Source: Bradyrhizobium sp. BTAi1
Lineage (GTDB): Bacteria > Pseudomonadota > Alphaproteobacteria > Rhizobiales > Xanthobacteraceae
Reading direction: 5' to 3'
Assembly (NCBI RefSeq): GCF_000015165.1
Contig: NC_009485.1
Span: forward strand, 1,900,001 to 1,964,000
DNA length: 64,000 bases
How positions within the stretch are numbered: the stretch's first letter is position 1; every line of letters begins with the position of its first letter. A model generated the notes under the pieces. That model was given only the letters and a program-made list of their open reading frames with translations, searched no databases and was not told the origin of the DNA. Below, piece after piece: positions 47,512 to 56,764 of this stretch. A program made the translations under genes and the position numbers.

Positions 47512-49110
47512 TTAAACGCGGATATCGACGCCGCCCTGCGCGCTGAACATGCGTCCATAGGACCGTCCGGCCAGCTGGGCTGGAACCGTTTCGTCCTCGG
47601 TCACGATCAGGCGTTGCGCGTTGCCGTTCTGCTGGTTGTCGCCGCCGTTCTGGCCGGACGAATTCTGGTCGCGGAGCGAGAATTGCAGCCCGCTATTGTT
47701 GCTCTTGAGGCCGGCGTCCTGCAGCGCCTGCTGCAGTTGCGGCGCGGTCTGCTGCAGCATCGCGAGCGTCTCCGGCTTCTCGACCCGCAGATGCGAGGTG
47801 ACCTGACCGTTACGATCGACGTCGATGCGCACATCAATGCGTCCGAGTTCGGCGGGGTCCAGTCGGATCTCGAAGCGGCTCTTGCCATTCAGCGCGGACG
47901 CGGCGATCTCGACCGCGAGCCCATGCAGCGGCACGGCTGTAGCCGTGGCGGCCGTCGCGGTCAGATTGGCTGACGTGATCTGGCCTGACTGTGAGGTCGG
48001 AGTCGTGAGCTGCGGCTGCAACGCGGTCGCCAGCTGCGCCGTCGGATCGGAAGCCGGGGCGTTCGCCTGATTGGCCGCTTGCGCACCATTCCGATCGTGT
48101 CCGGACGGCGGCTGGGTATTGCCGCTGGCCTTGCCGGTGTCGTCTGATGGGACCGTTTCCGGCTTCGCTCCGACCGCGGGCTGTTGCGTCAGGCCGTGAG
48201 TCGGTTGCTGAGCCCCCTGGACAGGGCCGTTGCCTTGCTCGGTGACCTTCCCGGCGTCGCCGTTCACGAGGCCGGTCTTGGTTTGCGCAGCCGGCTTGCC
48301 GGTTGTCTTGGCGTCGCCGGCCGCCGATGCATCGAGGGCGGCGGTGAAGCTCTGGTCCGCGGAGGCCGCCGCGTCGCCGGAGGGCGTCGTGGCCGGGCCG
48401 GAGCCCGCGGTCGCCGCGGTGGTGTTCTCGGACGTCTTGGTCGCACCGGCCGACTTGGCTGCGGCGGCTGCGAGTCCGGCGGTGGCATCGACCGCACCCT
48501 GCGGACCGACGCCGCTCGGACCAGCCGGCACAGAGGCCGCCGGCGTGGTGGAAGACCCGTCATTGTTCGTCGCAGCCGCGCCGCTGACGACGTTAGTCAA
48601 GATGATCTCGGACGGAAGCGCAACGGCGACCGGAGTCGGCGCTGCAGTCGCCTGAGCGCTGGCGGTTGCGTCGGCCGCCTTGGTCGTATCCGCCGTAGCC
48701 GGGTCGCCGTCCTTCTTGTCGGCTTTGTCGGTGGATTTGCCGTCGGTGGCGTCAGCCGTGCCAGTTGTGGCGCTCTTGTCGCTGACGGGGTCGGATGTCT
48801 GATCGGATGACGATTTGTCGCTGCGGTCGGGACGCGACGAGCTGCCGTCGCTCTTGTCAGGGGACTTCGCCTGGGCCGCGCGGTCGGAGTCGGTGCGTGC
48901 AGACTCGCGGCTCGGGCTGGACGCGCTGCTGCGCGGCGCTGGAGACGACGACCCGCCGGGCAGGGGAGATGTGGACGTGTCCGGCGCGGCCGCGGCCTCG
49001 ACCAGCGCGGCGAAGCTGTCGGACGGCTGCGAGGCGTCCGAGCGGGACGTCTTGGCAACGGCGGTCCTGACGGTCGTACTGGCCGGGATGTCTGACGGAA
49101 CGCTGAACAC
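47512..49110 (-). CDS. fliK: Flagellar hook-length control protein FliK
   Basis: 532 aa from GTG 49110. The long N-terminal part is Ser/Asp/Ala/Pro-rich and repetitive, as expected of a molecular ruler. The conserved C-terminal FliK domain is LNGKSRFEIRLDPAELGRID followed by VRIDVDRNGQVTSHLRVEKP and LQQALQDAGLKSNN. The frame opens at TTG 49140, but GTG 49110 has an AGAGG site, and the sigma-54 promoter at 49,150 would start transcription near 49,138, leaving no leader for the longer form. Confidence 0.9.
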   Translation of the reverse strand: MFSVPSDIPASTTVRTAVAKTSRSDASQPSDSFAALVEAAAAPDTSTSPLPGGSSSPAPRSSASSPSRESARTDSDRAAQAKSPDKSDGSSSRPDRSDKSSSDQTSDPVSDKSATTGTADATDGKSTDKADKKDGDPATADTTKAADATASAQATAAPTPVAVALPSEIILTNVVSGAAATNNDGSSTTPAASVPAGPSGVGPQGAVDATAGLAAAAAKSAGATKTSENTTAATAGSGPATTPSGDAAASADQSFTAALDASAAGDAKTTGKPAAQTKTGLVNGDAGKVTEQGNGPVQGAQQPTHGLTQQPAVGAKPETVPSDDTGKASGNTQPPSGHDRNGAQAANQANAPASDPTAQLATALQPQLTTPTSQSGQITSANLTATAATATAVPLHGLAVEIAASALNGKSRFEIRLDPAELGRIDVRIDVDRNGQVTSHLRVEKPETLAMLQQTAPQLQQALQDAGLKSNNSGLQFSLRDQNSSGQNGGDNQQNGNAQRLIVTEDETVPAQLAGRSYGRMFSAQGGVDIRV

Positions 49111-49468
49111 CTTGGAACCTCTCGCAATGAAACTCGACAAGCCAGTTCAGCAAGGAGTGGGCCAAACTGAGAGGGTTAAAAAAATACAATATATACAATG
49201 GTTTGCTGCGGCGCTCGGCAGGGCAGGCGGCAGCCGGGGCCCCGTCATTTCTGCCCGGCCGGCAAGATTTGCCGCCGATACTTGGAGCCAGCGCGATTGC
49301 TTCGCAGGAAGCGCCCCTATATTAAAAGACCATGGCTCCCGCGCCGTGTCCGATCAGCCTACCTCGTTCGGAGATCGCCGGGAGCCAGCCATCCGCAAAG
49401 ACGGCGCATGCGAGGCGTTCCCGCGCCGGGAACACGTCGCCTGACGCCGCGATCGCAGTGACCTGACC
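49111..49468. other. Divergent fliK-mnmA intergenic region
   Basis: 358 bp holding the fliK sigma-54 promoter, an AT-rich stretch (49,174-49,200) and the mnmA upstream region. No additional gene is supported. Confidence 0.5.
49150..49164 (-). promoter_or_regulatory. Sigma-54 promoter of fliK-flgD
   Basis: On the minus strand TGGCCCACTCCTTGC matches TGGCAC-N5-TTGC with GG and GC 10 bases apart. Predicted transcription start is about 49,138, 28 bases before GTG 49110. The activator is likely FlbD. Confidence 0.7.
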
Positions 49469-50662
49469 ATGCTCAACAGTCTCGATCTCGAAGGCCGTCC
49501 CGAAGACACCAGGGTCGTCGTCGCCATGTCCGGCGGCGTGGACTCGTCGGTCACGGCTGCGCTGTTGAAGTCGGAAGGCTACGACGTCGTCGGCATCACC
49601 TTGCAGCTCTATGATCATGGCGCGGCGACCCACCGCAAGGGCGCCTGCTGCGCCGGCCAGGACATTCACGACGCGCGCAACGTCGCCGAGCGGCTCGGCA
49701 TCCCGCATTATGTGCTGGACTATGAGGACCGCTTCCGGGAGTCGGTGATCGACAATTTTGCCGCCAGCTATGCCTCTGGCGAGACCCCTGTGCCGTGCAT
49801 CGAGTGCAATCGCGCGATCAAGTTCGGCGACCTGCTGAAGACCGCGCGCGAGCTCGGTGCCTCGGTGCTCGCCACCGGCCATTATGTCGCCTCGCGCCGG
49901 CTGGCGGATGGATCGCGCGCTCTCGTGTGCGCGGCCGATGCCGATCGCGACCAGAGCTATTTCCTGTTTGCGACCACACGTGAGCAGCTCGACTATCTGC
50001 GCTTTCCGCTCGGTGACATGACCAAGCCGGAGGTGCGCGAACTGGCGCGCCGCTTCGGCCTGGAGGTCGCCGACAAGCACGACAGCCAGGACATCTGCTT
50101 CGTGCCGACCGGCCGCTACACCGACATCATCGGCAAGCTGCGGCCGAACGCGATGGAGCCCGGCGAGATCGTCGACCTCAATGGCCGGGTGCTCGGGGCG
50201 CATCAGGGCATCGCCAACTACACGATCGGCCAGCGCAAGGGGCTCGGCATCGCCGCCGGCGCACCGCTTTATGTCGTGAAGCTGGACGTCGCGACCCGCC
50301 GGGTCGTCGTCGGCCCGCGTGAGGCGCTGCGCACGCACCGCATCACGCTGCGCGAGGTCAACTGGATCGGCGACGGCGTGCTGGATGCCGCCGTGCGCGA
50401 CGGCCTCGAGCTGTTCGTGCGGGTGCGCTCCACGCGGCCGCCGCAGCCGGCCTGGCTCCGCGGCGCCGATGGACAATACGAGGTCGAGCTCGTCGCCGGC
50501 GAGGAGGGCGTCTCGCCGGGGCAGGCCTGCGTGTTCTATGACGCCGCCTCTGGTCGTGCGCGTGTTCTTGGCGGCGGCTTCATTCAGAGCGCCGTTGCCG
50601 AGAGCCGCACCACCGCCGGTCTCGTCAGGCCGCAGCGCGTGGCCGAGCCGGTCCGCGGCTGA
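49469..50662 (+). CDS. mnmA: tRNA 2-thiouridylase MnmA
   Basis: Introduces sulfur at U34 of tRNA Lys, Glu and Gln. 397 aa. PP-loop MSGGVDSS (20-27), cysteine nucleophile C113 in CIECN, second catalytic Cys C210 in [10 protein letters not shown], and the C-terminal tRNA-binding beta barrel with [11 protein letters not shown]. All catalytic residues are present. Slightly longer than E. coli MnmA (368). Confidence 0.96.
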   Translation: MLNSLDLEGRPEDTRVVVAMSGGVDSSVTAALLKSEGYDVVGITLQLYDHGAATHRKGACCAGQDIHDARNVAERLGIPHYVLDYEDRFRESVIDNFAASYASGETPVPCIECNRAIKFGDLLKTARELGASVLATGHYVASRRLADGSRALVCAADADRDQSYFLFATTREQLDYLRFPLGDMTKPEVRELARRFGLEVADKHDSQDICFVPTGRYTDIIGKLRPNAMEPGEIVDLNGRVLGAHQGIANYTIGQRKGLGIAAGAPLYVVKLDVATRRVVVGPREALRTHRITLREVNWIGDGVLDAAVRDGLELFVRVRSTRPPQPAWLRGADGQYEVELVAGEEGVSPGQACVFYDAASGRARVLGGGFIQSAVAESRTTAGLVRPQRVAEPVRG

Positions 50663-50683
50663 TCAATCATTCAGGGCAGGGGC

Positions 50684-51319
50684 ATGGGGGACATCGACCG
50701 CGCGGGGGTCGAAAAGGCCTATGAGCGCTGGGCGCCGATCTACGATCTGGTGTTCGGCAAGGTCTTCGATCAGGGACGCCAATCGACCATCGCGGAAGCC
50801 GACCGTATCGGCGGCCGCATCCTCGACGTGGGCGTCGGCACCGGCCTGTCGCTGTCGGACTATGCGCGCACCACCCGGATCTGCGGCGTCGACATTTCCG
50901 AGCCGATGCTCCGGCGCGCGCAGGCGCGGGTGCGCGAGCTGAAGCTCTTCAACGTCGAGACGCTCGCGGTCATGGACGCGAAGCATCTCGCTTTTCCGGA
51001 CAATTTCTTCGATGCGGTTGTGGCGCAATATGTCATCACCGCAGTTCCGGATCCGGAAGCGACTCTCGATGATTTCATCCGCGTGCTGAAGCCGGGGGGC
51101 GAGCTGATCCTGGTCAATCACATCGGTGCCGAGAGCGGTCCGCGCCGAATTTTCGAGCTCGCCTTCGCGCCAATCGCGCGGCGGCTCGGCTGGCGGCCGG
51201 AGTTCCCCTGGGCGCGGCTGGCGAACTGGGCTGCGAAGCATGGCGGTGTGACGCTCGCGGAACGCCGGCCGATGCCGCCACTCGGGCATTTCTCGCTGAT
51301 TCGTTATCGCAAGGGCTGA
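50684..51319 (+). CDS. pmtA: Phosphatidylethanolamine N-methyltransferase-like SAM methyltransferase
   Basis: 211 aa class I methyltransferase. SAM motif DVGVGTG (about 48-54), acidic motif II in CGVDIS, and motif IV region VAQYVITAVPDPEATLDDF. The N-terminal YERWAPIYDLVFGKVFDQGR and the length match the rhizobial (Sinorhizobium) PmtA that converts phosphatidylethanolamine to phosphatidylcholine. Bradyrhizobium carries several Pmt paralogues, so the exact step (first or later methylation) is uncertain. It follows mnmA by 21 bp. Confidence 0.8.
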   Translation: MGDIDRAGVEKAYERWAPIYDLVFGKVFDQGRQSTIAEADRIGGRILDVGVGTGLSLSDYARTTRICGVDISEPMLRRAQARVRELKLFNVETLAVMDAKHLAFPDNFFDAVVAQYVITAVPDPEATLDDFIRVLKPGGELILVNHIGAESGPRRIFELAFAPIARRLGWRPEFPWARLANWAAKHGGVTLAERRPMPPLGHFSLIRYRKG

Positions 51320-51395
51320 TCGCCAGGGCGCGCAGTTCGGTTGATCGACCCGTCGTCACGCGGGAACGCTGCCGCGGGCTCGGCGTTGCTCCGCC

Positions 51396-51746
51396 ATGAG
51401 CATCAGGCAATCCTTGTTCCTCTCTTTCGTGCTGGCGTCGGCCGCGTCTGCCGCCCACGCCCAGGCACCGCCGACACCGGCAACGCCGCCGCAGGCGACC
51501 GCGCCGGCCCCCAGGCAGAACGCGGCATGTGCGCCGAATGCGCGGGCTACGCCGACGCCCGACGGCATCACCACCGGCCGCGCTGGCGAACCGCTTGGCG
51601 AGAAGCTCGCCAAGACCAATGGTGTGTTGTGCCCGCCGAGCGGCGTCGATCCCGAGATGCATGCGCCGACGCCTGAAGGCGGCACCACGCCAGTGATTCC
51701 GCCGCCGGGCAGCCCCGGAGGCAATCCCAACGTGCAGCCGAAATGA
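51396..51746 (+). CDS. Secreted Pro/Ala-rich hypothetical protein
   Basis: 116 aa with a signal peptide (MSIRQSLFLSFVLASAASAA, cleavage near AHA-QA). The mature part is PTPATPPQ-rich, followed by a short region with two cysteines (NAACAPNARATP and NGVLCPPSGVDP). A small periplasmic or envelope protein; no function recognised. It has protein-like composition, so probably a true gene. Confidence 0.65.
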   Translation: MSIRQSLFLSFVLASAASAAHAQAPPTPATPPQATAPAPRQNAACAPNARATPTPDGITTGRAGEPLGEKLAKTNGVLCPPSGVDPEMHAPTPEGGTTPVIPPPGSPGGNPNVQPK

Positions 51747-51899
51747 TCCTCGGGGAATGCGCGGATTCGACCGCGGCCGTGCGCTGCGCCCTGGGCGCCG
51801 GCTTCCAGCTCGGCCATCACCGGGAATGCGATGGCAAGGCCTTGAGCAGGCGGACAAAAATCGCACAGAACGAAATCGGCGCGCGGCGGCGGGCTTTGC

Positions 51900-51928
51900 T
51901 TGACAGGGGCCGGAACGGCTCCTTATAA
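51900..51928 (+). promoter_or_regulatory. Sigma-70 promoter of tRNA-Met
   Basis: TTGACA (51,900-51,905), 17-base spacer, TTATAA (51,923-51,928). A near-consensus housekeeping promoter, placed about 55 bases before the tRNA. Confidence 0.75.
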
Positions 51929-51989
51929 GCGGCCCGTTCACAAGGCCGGTCGCACGCGTCGACCCCCTCTCGCCTTGATCGGACACCGT

Positions 51990-52066
51990 GGCGGGGTAGC
52001 TCAGCTGGTTAGAGCACGGGAATCATAATCCTGGGGTCGGGGGTTCGAGTCCCTCCCCCGCTACCA
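51990..52066 (+). tRNA. tRNA-Met (anticodon CAT, elongator type)
   Basis: 77 nt with an encoded CCA end. Acceptor stem GGCGGGG/CCCCGCT closed by a G-U pair; D-arm GCTC...GAGC; anticodon stem CGGGA/TCCTG with loop ATCATAA; T-arm GGGGG/CCCTC with loop TTCGAGT. The first base pair and lack of three consecutive G-C pairs below the anticodon favour the elongator over the initiator. The 3' end adjoins a recombinase remnant, so it is the likely integration site of the island to the right. Confidence 0.95.
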
Positions 52067-52067
52067 C

Positions 52068-52490
52068 GCGTGACCCACTATTGTAGCTGGCATCCGGGAA
52101 CACTCCTTTCCCGAGTAATGCGGCTAGCTTCCCCTTTACTTCGATCTCAAATTCTTCCCTGGGTCTCTTCGGGTAGATCGTGACGCTGTGCACGAGAGCC
52201 CGGAAATCGTCGATGAGCGTGCCTCGGTCGTCCTCGGCACTGGCGTGGTCCGCCACAGTTTCCGCCAGCGCATCGACGGTTGCGACATATCGGTCCAAGG
52301 TTGCCGGGTGAAGGGCAACTGGAACAGGTGCTTCCTCAAGCGCGGCCAGTTCCGCCTCTACCCGCTCTCGCTCCTCTTTGAGCTCGCGATGCGTTGCCGA
52401 GCGTCGTCCTCCGAAATGACGTATCGGATGACAAGATCGATGTTGCGCTGCCGCTCGCCCTCGATCCGATCGCGCTTCGCCTGCTAGAGC
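52068..52490 (-). pseudogene. Serine recombinase C-terminal remnant
   Basis: Minus-strand fragments matching the coiled-coil and C-terminal part of a large serine recombinase. QAKRDRIEGERQRNIDLVIR and following are in one frame. After a frameshift near 52,395 the next frame reads KEERERVEAELAALEEAPVP and RALVHSVTIYPKRPREEFEI, then KGKLAALLGK. An in-frame stop lies at 52,488. The catalytic N-terminal domain is absent. The frame runs into the antisense of tRNA-Met, where GEGLEPPTP is just tRNA sequence read backwards. Confidence 0.7.
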
Positions 52491-53719
52491 TCGGCCCGTT
52501 AGGTCGCTGAATCAGACGATATCGTCGGGTTTATGACCGCGAAATCCGGCCGCGATCCGACAACAATGACGGCTTAGCACAACTATGTTGATGGCCTCTT
52601 CGCGATGGCCATGCAGCTCTGGAAAGAGAATGTGGAACTGAAGAAGTCGGCCGCCGACGCCTGAGCGAATAAACCGTCCCATCCGGAGATAGCTATGATT
52701 TATGTTGCGAAATAGGCGCCGCGCGTCCTCAATGTTCTGAGGAACGCGCACCCAGCGAAAAGCACAACCATCACGCAGTGCCGCGCAGATCTCGGTCAAG
52801 CAGGGTTGTTCGTTCCGCCTTTAACCATTGAGGTCCTCCTTGAGCAACGTGTTGCAATGAACGCAAAGCGGGCCCTGACGTTTGGTAATGCCGATACGGC
52901 AGCCATAAGTCATGGCTATATTCATCCGGAATCGCTTGTTGCCCTGACTGCGAGACGGATGCATTGGGATGGCGGGGAGCTTGCATGGGCCGACAGGCAG
53001 CAGTCCGAATCATCAACCATTGGCTGTGATCGTAGCGTTTCCTGGAAGTGTCAAACGTTGAATCTGGGACGCTCCACATTTTTTTGCGAGTTCTTTGGAA
53101 GATGGCCTTTGACCCTCAACGTGGGGCTTTCGTCATTCCAGGGGGCGCAGCTGCTCACAGGAGCGAGCGGCTGCAAAGCACCTTGTCACCTTGCTGGGAT
53201 GATTCCCCCCGGTGGGTCGCGCGCTCCGCTACGTCACGCTGAATGACGTGGCGTATAATCATTGGCGCAACATCGTCACCGGGAATTCCTATCCAATCTT
53301 ACGCATAGGCAGTTTGTCAGCCTCAGGGCGACCGGAGCTTTACGCATACATGGGCGCAAGTACGATGATTTGCGCCGCACGCATCAGTTGAAGGGGGCTG
53401 CCCGCTTCGGTGGTCCATCTTCAACTGATCACCACAGATATCGCGAACCGGAAGGCGGCATCAGATGTGATCGTAGTCTTTCACACCAACGCTGGTCATT
53501 CAAACTGGAGACCCCCGATGCTGTGAACCGACTTTACTTCCTTCAGCTCAACAGGAATATCGATGGTCGGACCGCTTGTCGTCTCCGACGTGGTTGCCTC
53601 CTGTGGGCACGGAGTTTTGTCATGGGATTTGAGCCGCCACGATCCAAAGGGAGTCGCGGGCACGTGGAAATTGGAGCGAGGAACTCGCTACTGGACTTCG
53701 GGATCAACCGAGGCTGTTT
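52491..53719. other. Decayed region, no supported gene
   Basis: 1.2 kb of lower-GC sequence with only short, unconvincing frames on both strands. The best is a 95-aa minus-strand frame at 52,512-52,799 containing IEDARRLFRNINHSYLRMGR, which I cannot assign. It probably represents remnants of mobile-element cargo next to the tRNA. Confidence 0.5.
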
Positions 53720-54685
53720 CTAGACGCCCTCGTAGACCAGCCGGGTGAAGAAGCCTGGATCAATAACGAAATTGCCCCACTTGAGGTCGAACGCGGCCGT
53801 TGGCTTAGCGGCGACGGTCTCATTCTTCGAACGTCCTTGGCGCTTGAGCGTTGCGACATTCTCGCGGATGGCGACAAGCATGTCTCGGAATTCCTGCAGC
53901 TCGGCGCGATTGCTCACTGGGTTTCCGTGACCTGGGATGATGATTGTCTTGTCGGTCGATGCGGCAAGGTTCGCATCGGAAGCGGCGATCATGCCGTCAA
54001 TGCCGCCTCCTGTCGAATAGTCGATGAACGGATAGATTCCGTTCCAGTAGGTATCGCCGGTATGCAGGACGTCCGCTTCAGCAAACATTACTGAAATGTC
54101 GCCATCGGTATGTGCCGAGCGATAGTGCTTCAGGGTTAGCGACTGACCGTTGAGCTTGACCGAATGCTCCTTTGAGAACACCCGACCGGGCAGCCCGGTC
54201 TGTACGAGCGGTAGGAAATTGTAGTCCCAATCCTCCACACGCTTCACCTGCGACAGGTACTTGCGTGTGTTCTCATGGGCGATGATCTCAGCTCCTCCAG
54301 CGCCGATCCAAGGATTGCCATCAGAGTGGTCAAAATGCCAGTGGGTGTTGATGAGATGCGTCACCGGCTGAGGGGAGATCGCGGAGAGAGCCTTGGTCAT
54401 CTGGTGGCGCGACACACTAATGCCTGCATCAACCATGACGAGGCCGTCTCTTCCGCTCAGAACCGCGACGTTGCCTCCGGACCCCTCGAGAATGGAAACG
54501 TTGTCTCTCAGCCTGTGAGTAACGATTTTTGCCTGGGCGGCACTATCCTTGATGAGACTTACCAGGCCGCGTGCTTCCGCATAGGCCTCGCGTGGGCTCA
54601 TCCACCCGCCGGTGGCGGCGAATGTTGCCGTACCCATGCAGCAGAGGCAGAATCCACGGCGGGAGATCATGTGTCCGGATTTCAT
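53720..54685 (-). CDS. Exported metallo-beta-lactamase-fold hydrolase
   Basis: 321 aa. N-terminal twin-arginine-like signal (ISRRGFCLCCMGTATFAATG, with a Cys pair that could also suggest a lipoprotein). The metal-binding motif is HWHFDH (H115, H117, D119, H120), followed by AHTDGDISVMF and IIIPGHG. A twin-arginine-exported MBL hydrolase; specificity (lactonase, lactamase or other) is unknown. GGAAAAG lies upstream of ATG 54685. It is downstream of the hydrolase gene and shares its strand. Confidence 0.82.
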   Translation of the reverse strand: MKSGHMISRRGFCLCCMGTATFAATGGWMSPREAYAEARGLVSLIKDSAAQAKIVTHRLRDNVSILEGSGGNVAVLSGRDGLVMVDAGISVSRHQMTKALSAISPQPVTHLINTHWHFDHSDGNPWIGAGGAEIIAHENTRKYLSQVKRVEDWDYNFLPLVQTGLPGRVFSKEHSVKLNGQSLTLKHYRSAHTDGDISVMFAEADVLHTGDTYWNGIYPFIDYSTGGGIDGMIAASDANLAASTDKTIIIPGHGNPVSNRAELQEFRDMLVAIRENVATLKRQGRSKNETVAAKPTAAFDLKWGNFVIDPGFFTRLVYEGV

Positions 54686-54774
54686 GATGTACTTTTCCGC
54701 AGCCGGTCTCAGGTGAGCCGACTCTCTAAATCAGTGTATGCAGGTCGGAGGGAGGTCTCTGACAGCAGCGGCGC

Positions 54775-55599
54775 TCATGACTTGATGAAGGCGAGCAGGT
54801 CCGGGTTGATCACATCGGCATGGGTCGTGAACATTCCATGAGGGTAGCCATCGTAGACTTTGAGCGTTCCGTTCTTGAGCAGCTTGACAGAAAGTTCGGC
54901 GGAGTCGGCGATGGGCACGACCTGGTCGTCACTGCCATGCATGATGAGAACCGGCACGTCTATAAGCTTCAGATCCTCGGTGAAATCGGTCTCCGAGAAC
55001 ACCTTTATGCACTCATAGTGCGCGTTCGCTCCCCCCATCATGCCCTGGCGCCACCAGTTGCGGATCGTGCCTTCGGAGATGACCGCGCCGGGGCGGTTGA
55101 AGCCGTAGAACGGGCCACTCGCGATATCTAGGTAGAGTTGCGCTCGGTTGGCCGCGAGAGCCGCGCGGTAGCCGTCGAAAACCTCAATGGGAAGTCCACC
55201 GGGATTTTTGGCCGACTTGACCATCACGGGCGGGATGGCGGAGATGAGCACCGCCTTGGCGACCCGACCCTTGCCGTGCCGGGCGACGTACCTCGTAACT
55301 TCGCCGCCTCCCGTCGAGTGGCCAATATGTATTGCGTCACGAAGGTCGAGGGCCTCAGCGAGGGCCGCGACGTCAGCTGCATAGGTGTCCATGTCGTTGC
55401 CCGCGGAGGTCTGGCTTGAGCGGCCATGGCCCCTCCGGTCGTGCGCGATGACCCGGTATCCCTTAGCGAGGAAGAACAGCATCTGGGTGTCCCAGTCGTC
55501 GGCGCTCAGCGGCCAGCCGTGGTGGAACACGATGGGCTGTCCGGTGCCCCAATCCTTGTAGAAGATCTGCGCGCCGTCTTTGACCTTGATGCTGTTCAT
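54775..55599 (-). CDS. Alpha/beta hydrolase (non-haem chloroperoxidase/esterase type)
   Basis: 274 aa of the serine-hydrolase fold. Nucleophile elbow GHSTGGG (S95), acid HGSDDQVVP (D224/D225) and catalytic histidine in YPHGMF (H254). The oxyanion region is [11 protein letters not shown]. It matches cofactor-free haloperoxidases/perhydrolases, mostly esterases in vivo. No signal peptide, so cytoplasmic. It lies 89 bp upstream of the MBL hydrolase gene on the same strand. Confidence 0.88.
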   Translation of the reverse strand: MNSIKVKDGAQIFYKDWGTGQPIVFHHGWPLSADDWDTQMLFFLAKGYRVIAHDRRGHGRSSQTSAGNDMDTYAADVAALAEALDLRDAIHIGHSTGGGEVTRYVARHGKGRVAKAVLISAIPPVMVKSAKNPGGLPIEVFDGYRAALAANRAQLYLDIASGPFYGFNRPGAVISEGTIRNWWRQGMMGGANAHYECIKVFSETDFTEDLKLIDVPVLIMHGSDDQVVPIADSAELSVKLLKNGTLKVYDGYPHGMFTTHADVINPDLLAFIKS

Positions 55600-55960
55600 G
55601 ATCTCAATCCTATTTTCAATGGTTGCTTGGCTTGAGCTCGCCGCTATGACGGGCAGCGTTTTGGCAAGAGCGATGGCTCCGGTCCCCGATCAGGACCTCC
55701 CGTCTGGTCGCAGTGGACATTGTCGTGGATTTGCTCGAATCCATTGGTCCTCCCGCCCGTTGGCTGGACATGGCTCCGCTGGCGCCTTGGGACACAGGAC
55801 CAGCCATACAGATGAAGAGCGACTGGTGATCATTGAGGCTGGGCCTTTTCCGTTTCCAAACGCCATTGATTTCGCCGCTGCGATCAACGTGATGAAAGAA
55901 TAAGCGAGGGGTAGGGAACCGCGACCCCGGGCGCAAAACAGGTCCGAAATCGATGGGCTT
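55600..55960. other. Intergenic gap in the island
   Basis: 361 bp between the SnoaL-like and the alpha/beta hydrolase genes. No supported gene. It must carry the promoter for the hydrolase if it is not co-transcribed with the SnoaL gene. Confidence 0.4.
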
Positions 55961-56383
55961 TCATTTCGCGGGTGACACGCGATTCCAAAACTCATCAAAC
56001 TCGCGCGTGTCGAAGAAGGCGACAGCGCTTGTCACTCTCTTGTCCTTCATGCGAAAATACCATGTGTACGTATTGCGATACGACAGTCCATCTTTCGTTG
56101 TCGCGGAGGCGTCAAAGAATATGATCACGACGTCTCCGTCGGCGTAGATGCCGCGAACGGCTGGAACCAGCGGCGTAGCCATCCGAGCGTTAAACGGCTT
56201 AATCACTTCCTCCAGAAAAGCTTCGCGAGTCGCGTAGGTCTTCGATAGTGGCGATGAGCCGACAATCGTCCAATCGGCGTCCGCCAGCAGCAGTTCGAAT
56301 GGGGTGCCGGTACCGGCACTCCATCGGTCGAAGCTCGCTTTAACAACGGCTTTGTTTTCTGAGGCGTCTTTGCCGGTGGACAT
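55961..56383 (-). CDS. SnoaL/NTF2-like protein
   Basis: 140 aa of the ketosteroid-isomerase/SnoaL fold: VVKASFDRWSAGTGTPFELL, DADWTIVGSSPLSKTYATRE, then DGDVVIIFFDASATTKDG and YTWYFRMKDKRVTSAVAFF. No catalytic residues can be assigned with confidence. It could be an isomerase, dehydratase or binding protein. It is upstream of the hydrolase pair on the same strand. Confidence 0.8.
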   Translation of the reverse strand: MSTGKDASENKAVVKASFDRWSAGTGTPFELLLADADWTIVGSSPLSKTYATREAFLEEVIKPFNARMATPLVPAVRGIYADGDVVIIFFDASATTKDGLSYRNTYTWYFRMKDKRVTSAVAFFDTREFDEFWNRVSPAK

Positions 56384-56764
56384 GGATTGCCCCGATAATT
56401 TTTGCGATCAGCTCGATGATGGTTTGTACCAATGCATCTGCGGATCATATCCGCTGTCGCGCTCGGATACCTTGATGAGTTTCTGAAGAATTCTGAAGTA
56501 GGGTCAGTGTCCCGACTGGGAGTAAGTCGGCCAAATGGTTCAGCGCAAAGAAGGCGAATCACCCTATCTATAATCCACCCTTATGGGTCGTTCAGGAAAA
56601 GGCAAGGCATCGCCGTAAGGGTCTAGGTTCTTCCGTTCGTCGCGCTAGATGTCTTTTCTCCACGCTGACCATCACGGAAAAATGCTAACCTAGGAGTGCA
56701 AGTGCGGCATTTGGTGCTCGCCTGCGCTTTGGCTCTATGTAGTGTTTCGAGAGGATTTGCGAGA
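56384..56764. other. Divergent region between SnoaL-like and STAND regulator genes
   Basis: 381 bp with no supported gene. The frame of the regulator extends into it (from GTG 56696). AT-rich stretches near 56,400 and 56,470 are plausible promoter sites for the leftward genes. Confidence 0.4.

Noticed and set aside
52023..52060. C-terminal GEGLEPPTP motif of the recombinase fragment
   Set aside because: This is the antisense reading of the tRNA-Met T-arm and acceptor stem, not conserved protein sequence.
52512..52799. 95-codon minus-strand frame as a gene
   Set aside because: No recognisable family, weak start, and it lies in a decayed region with conflicting frames.
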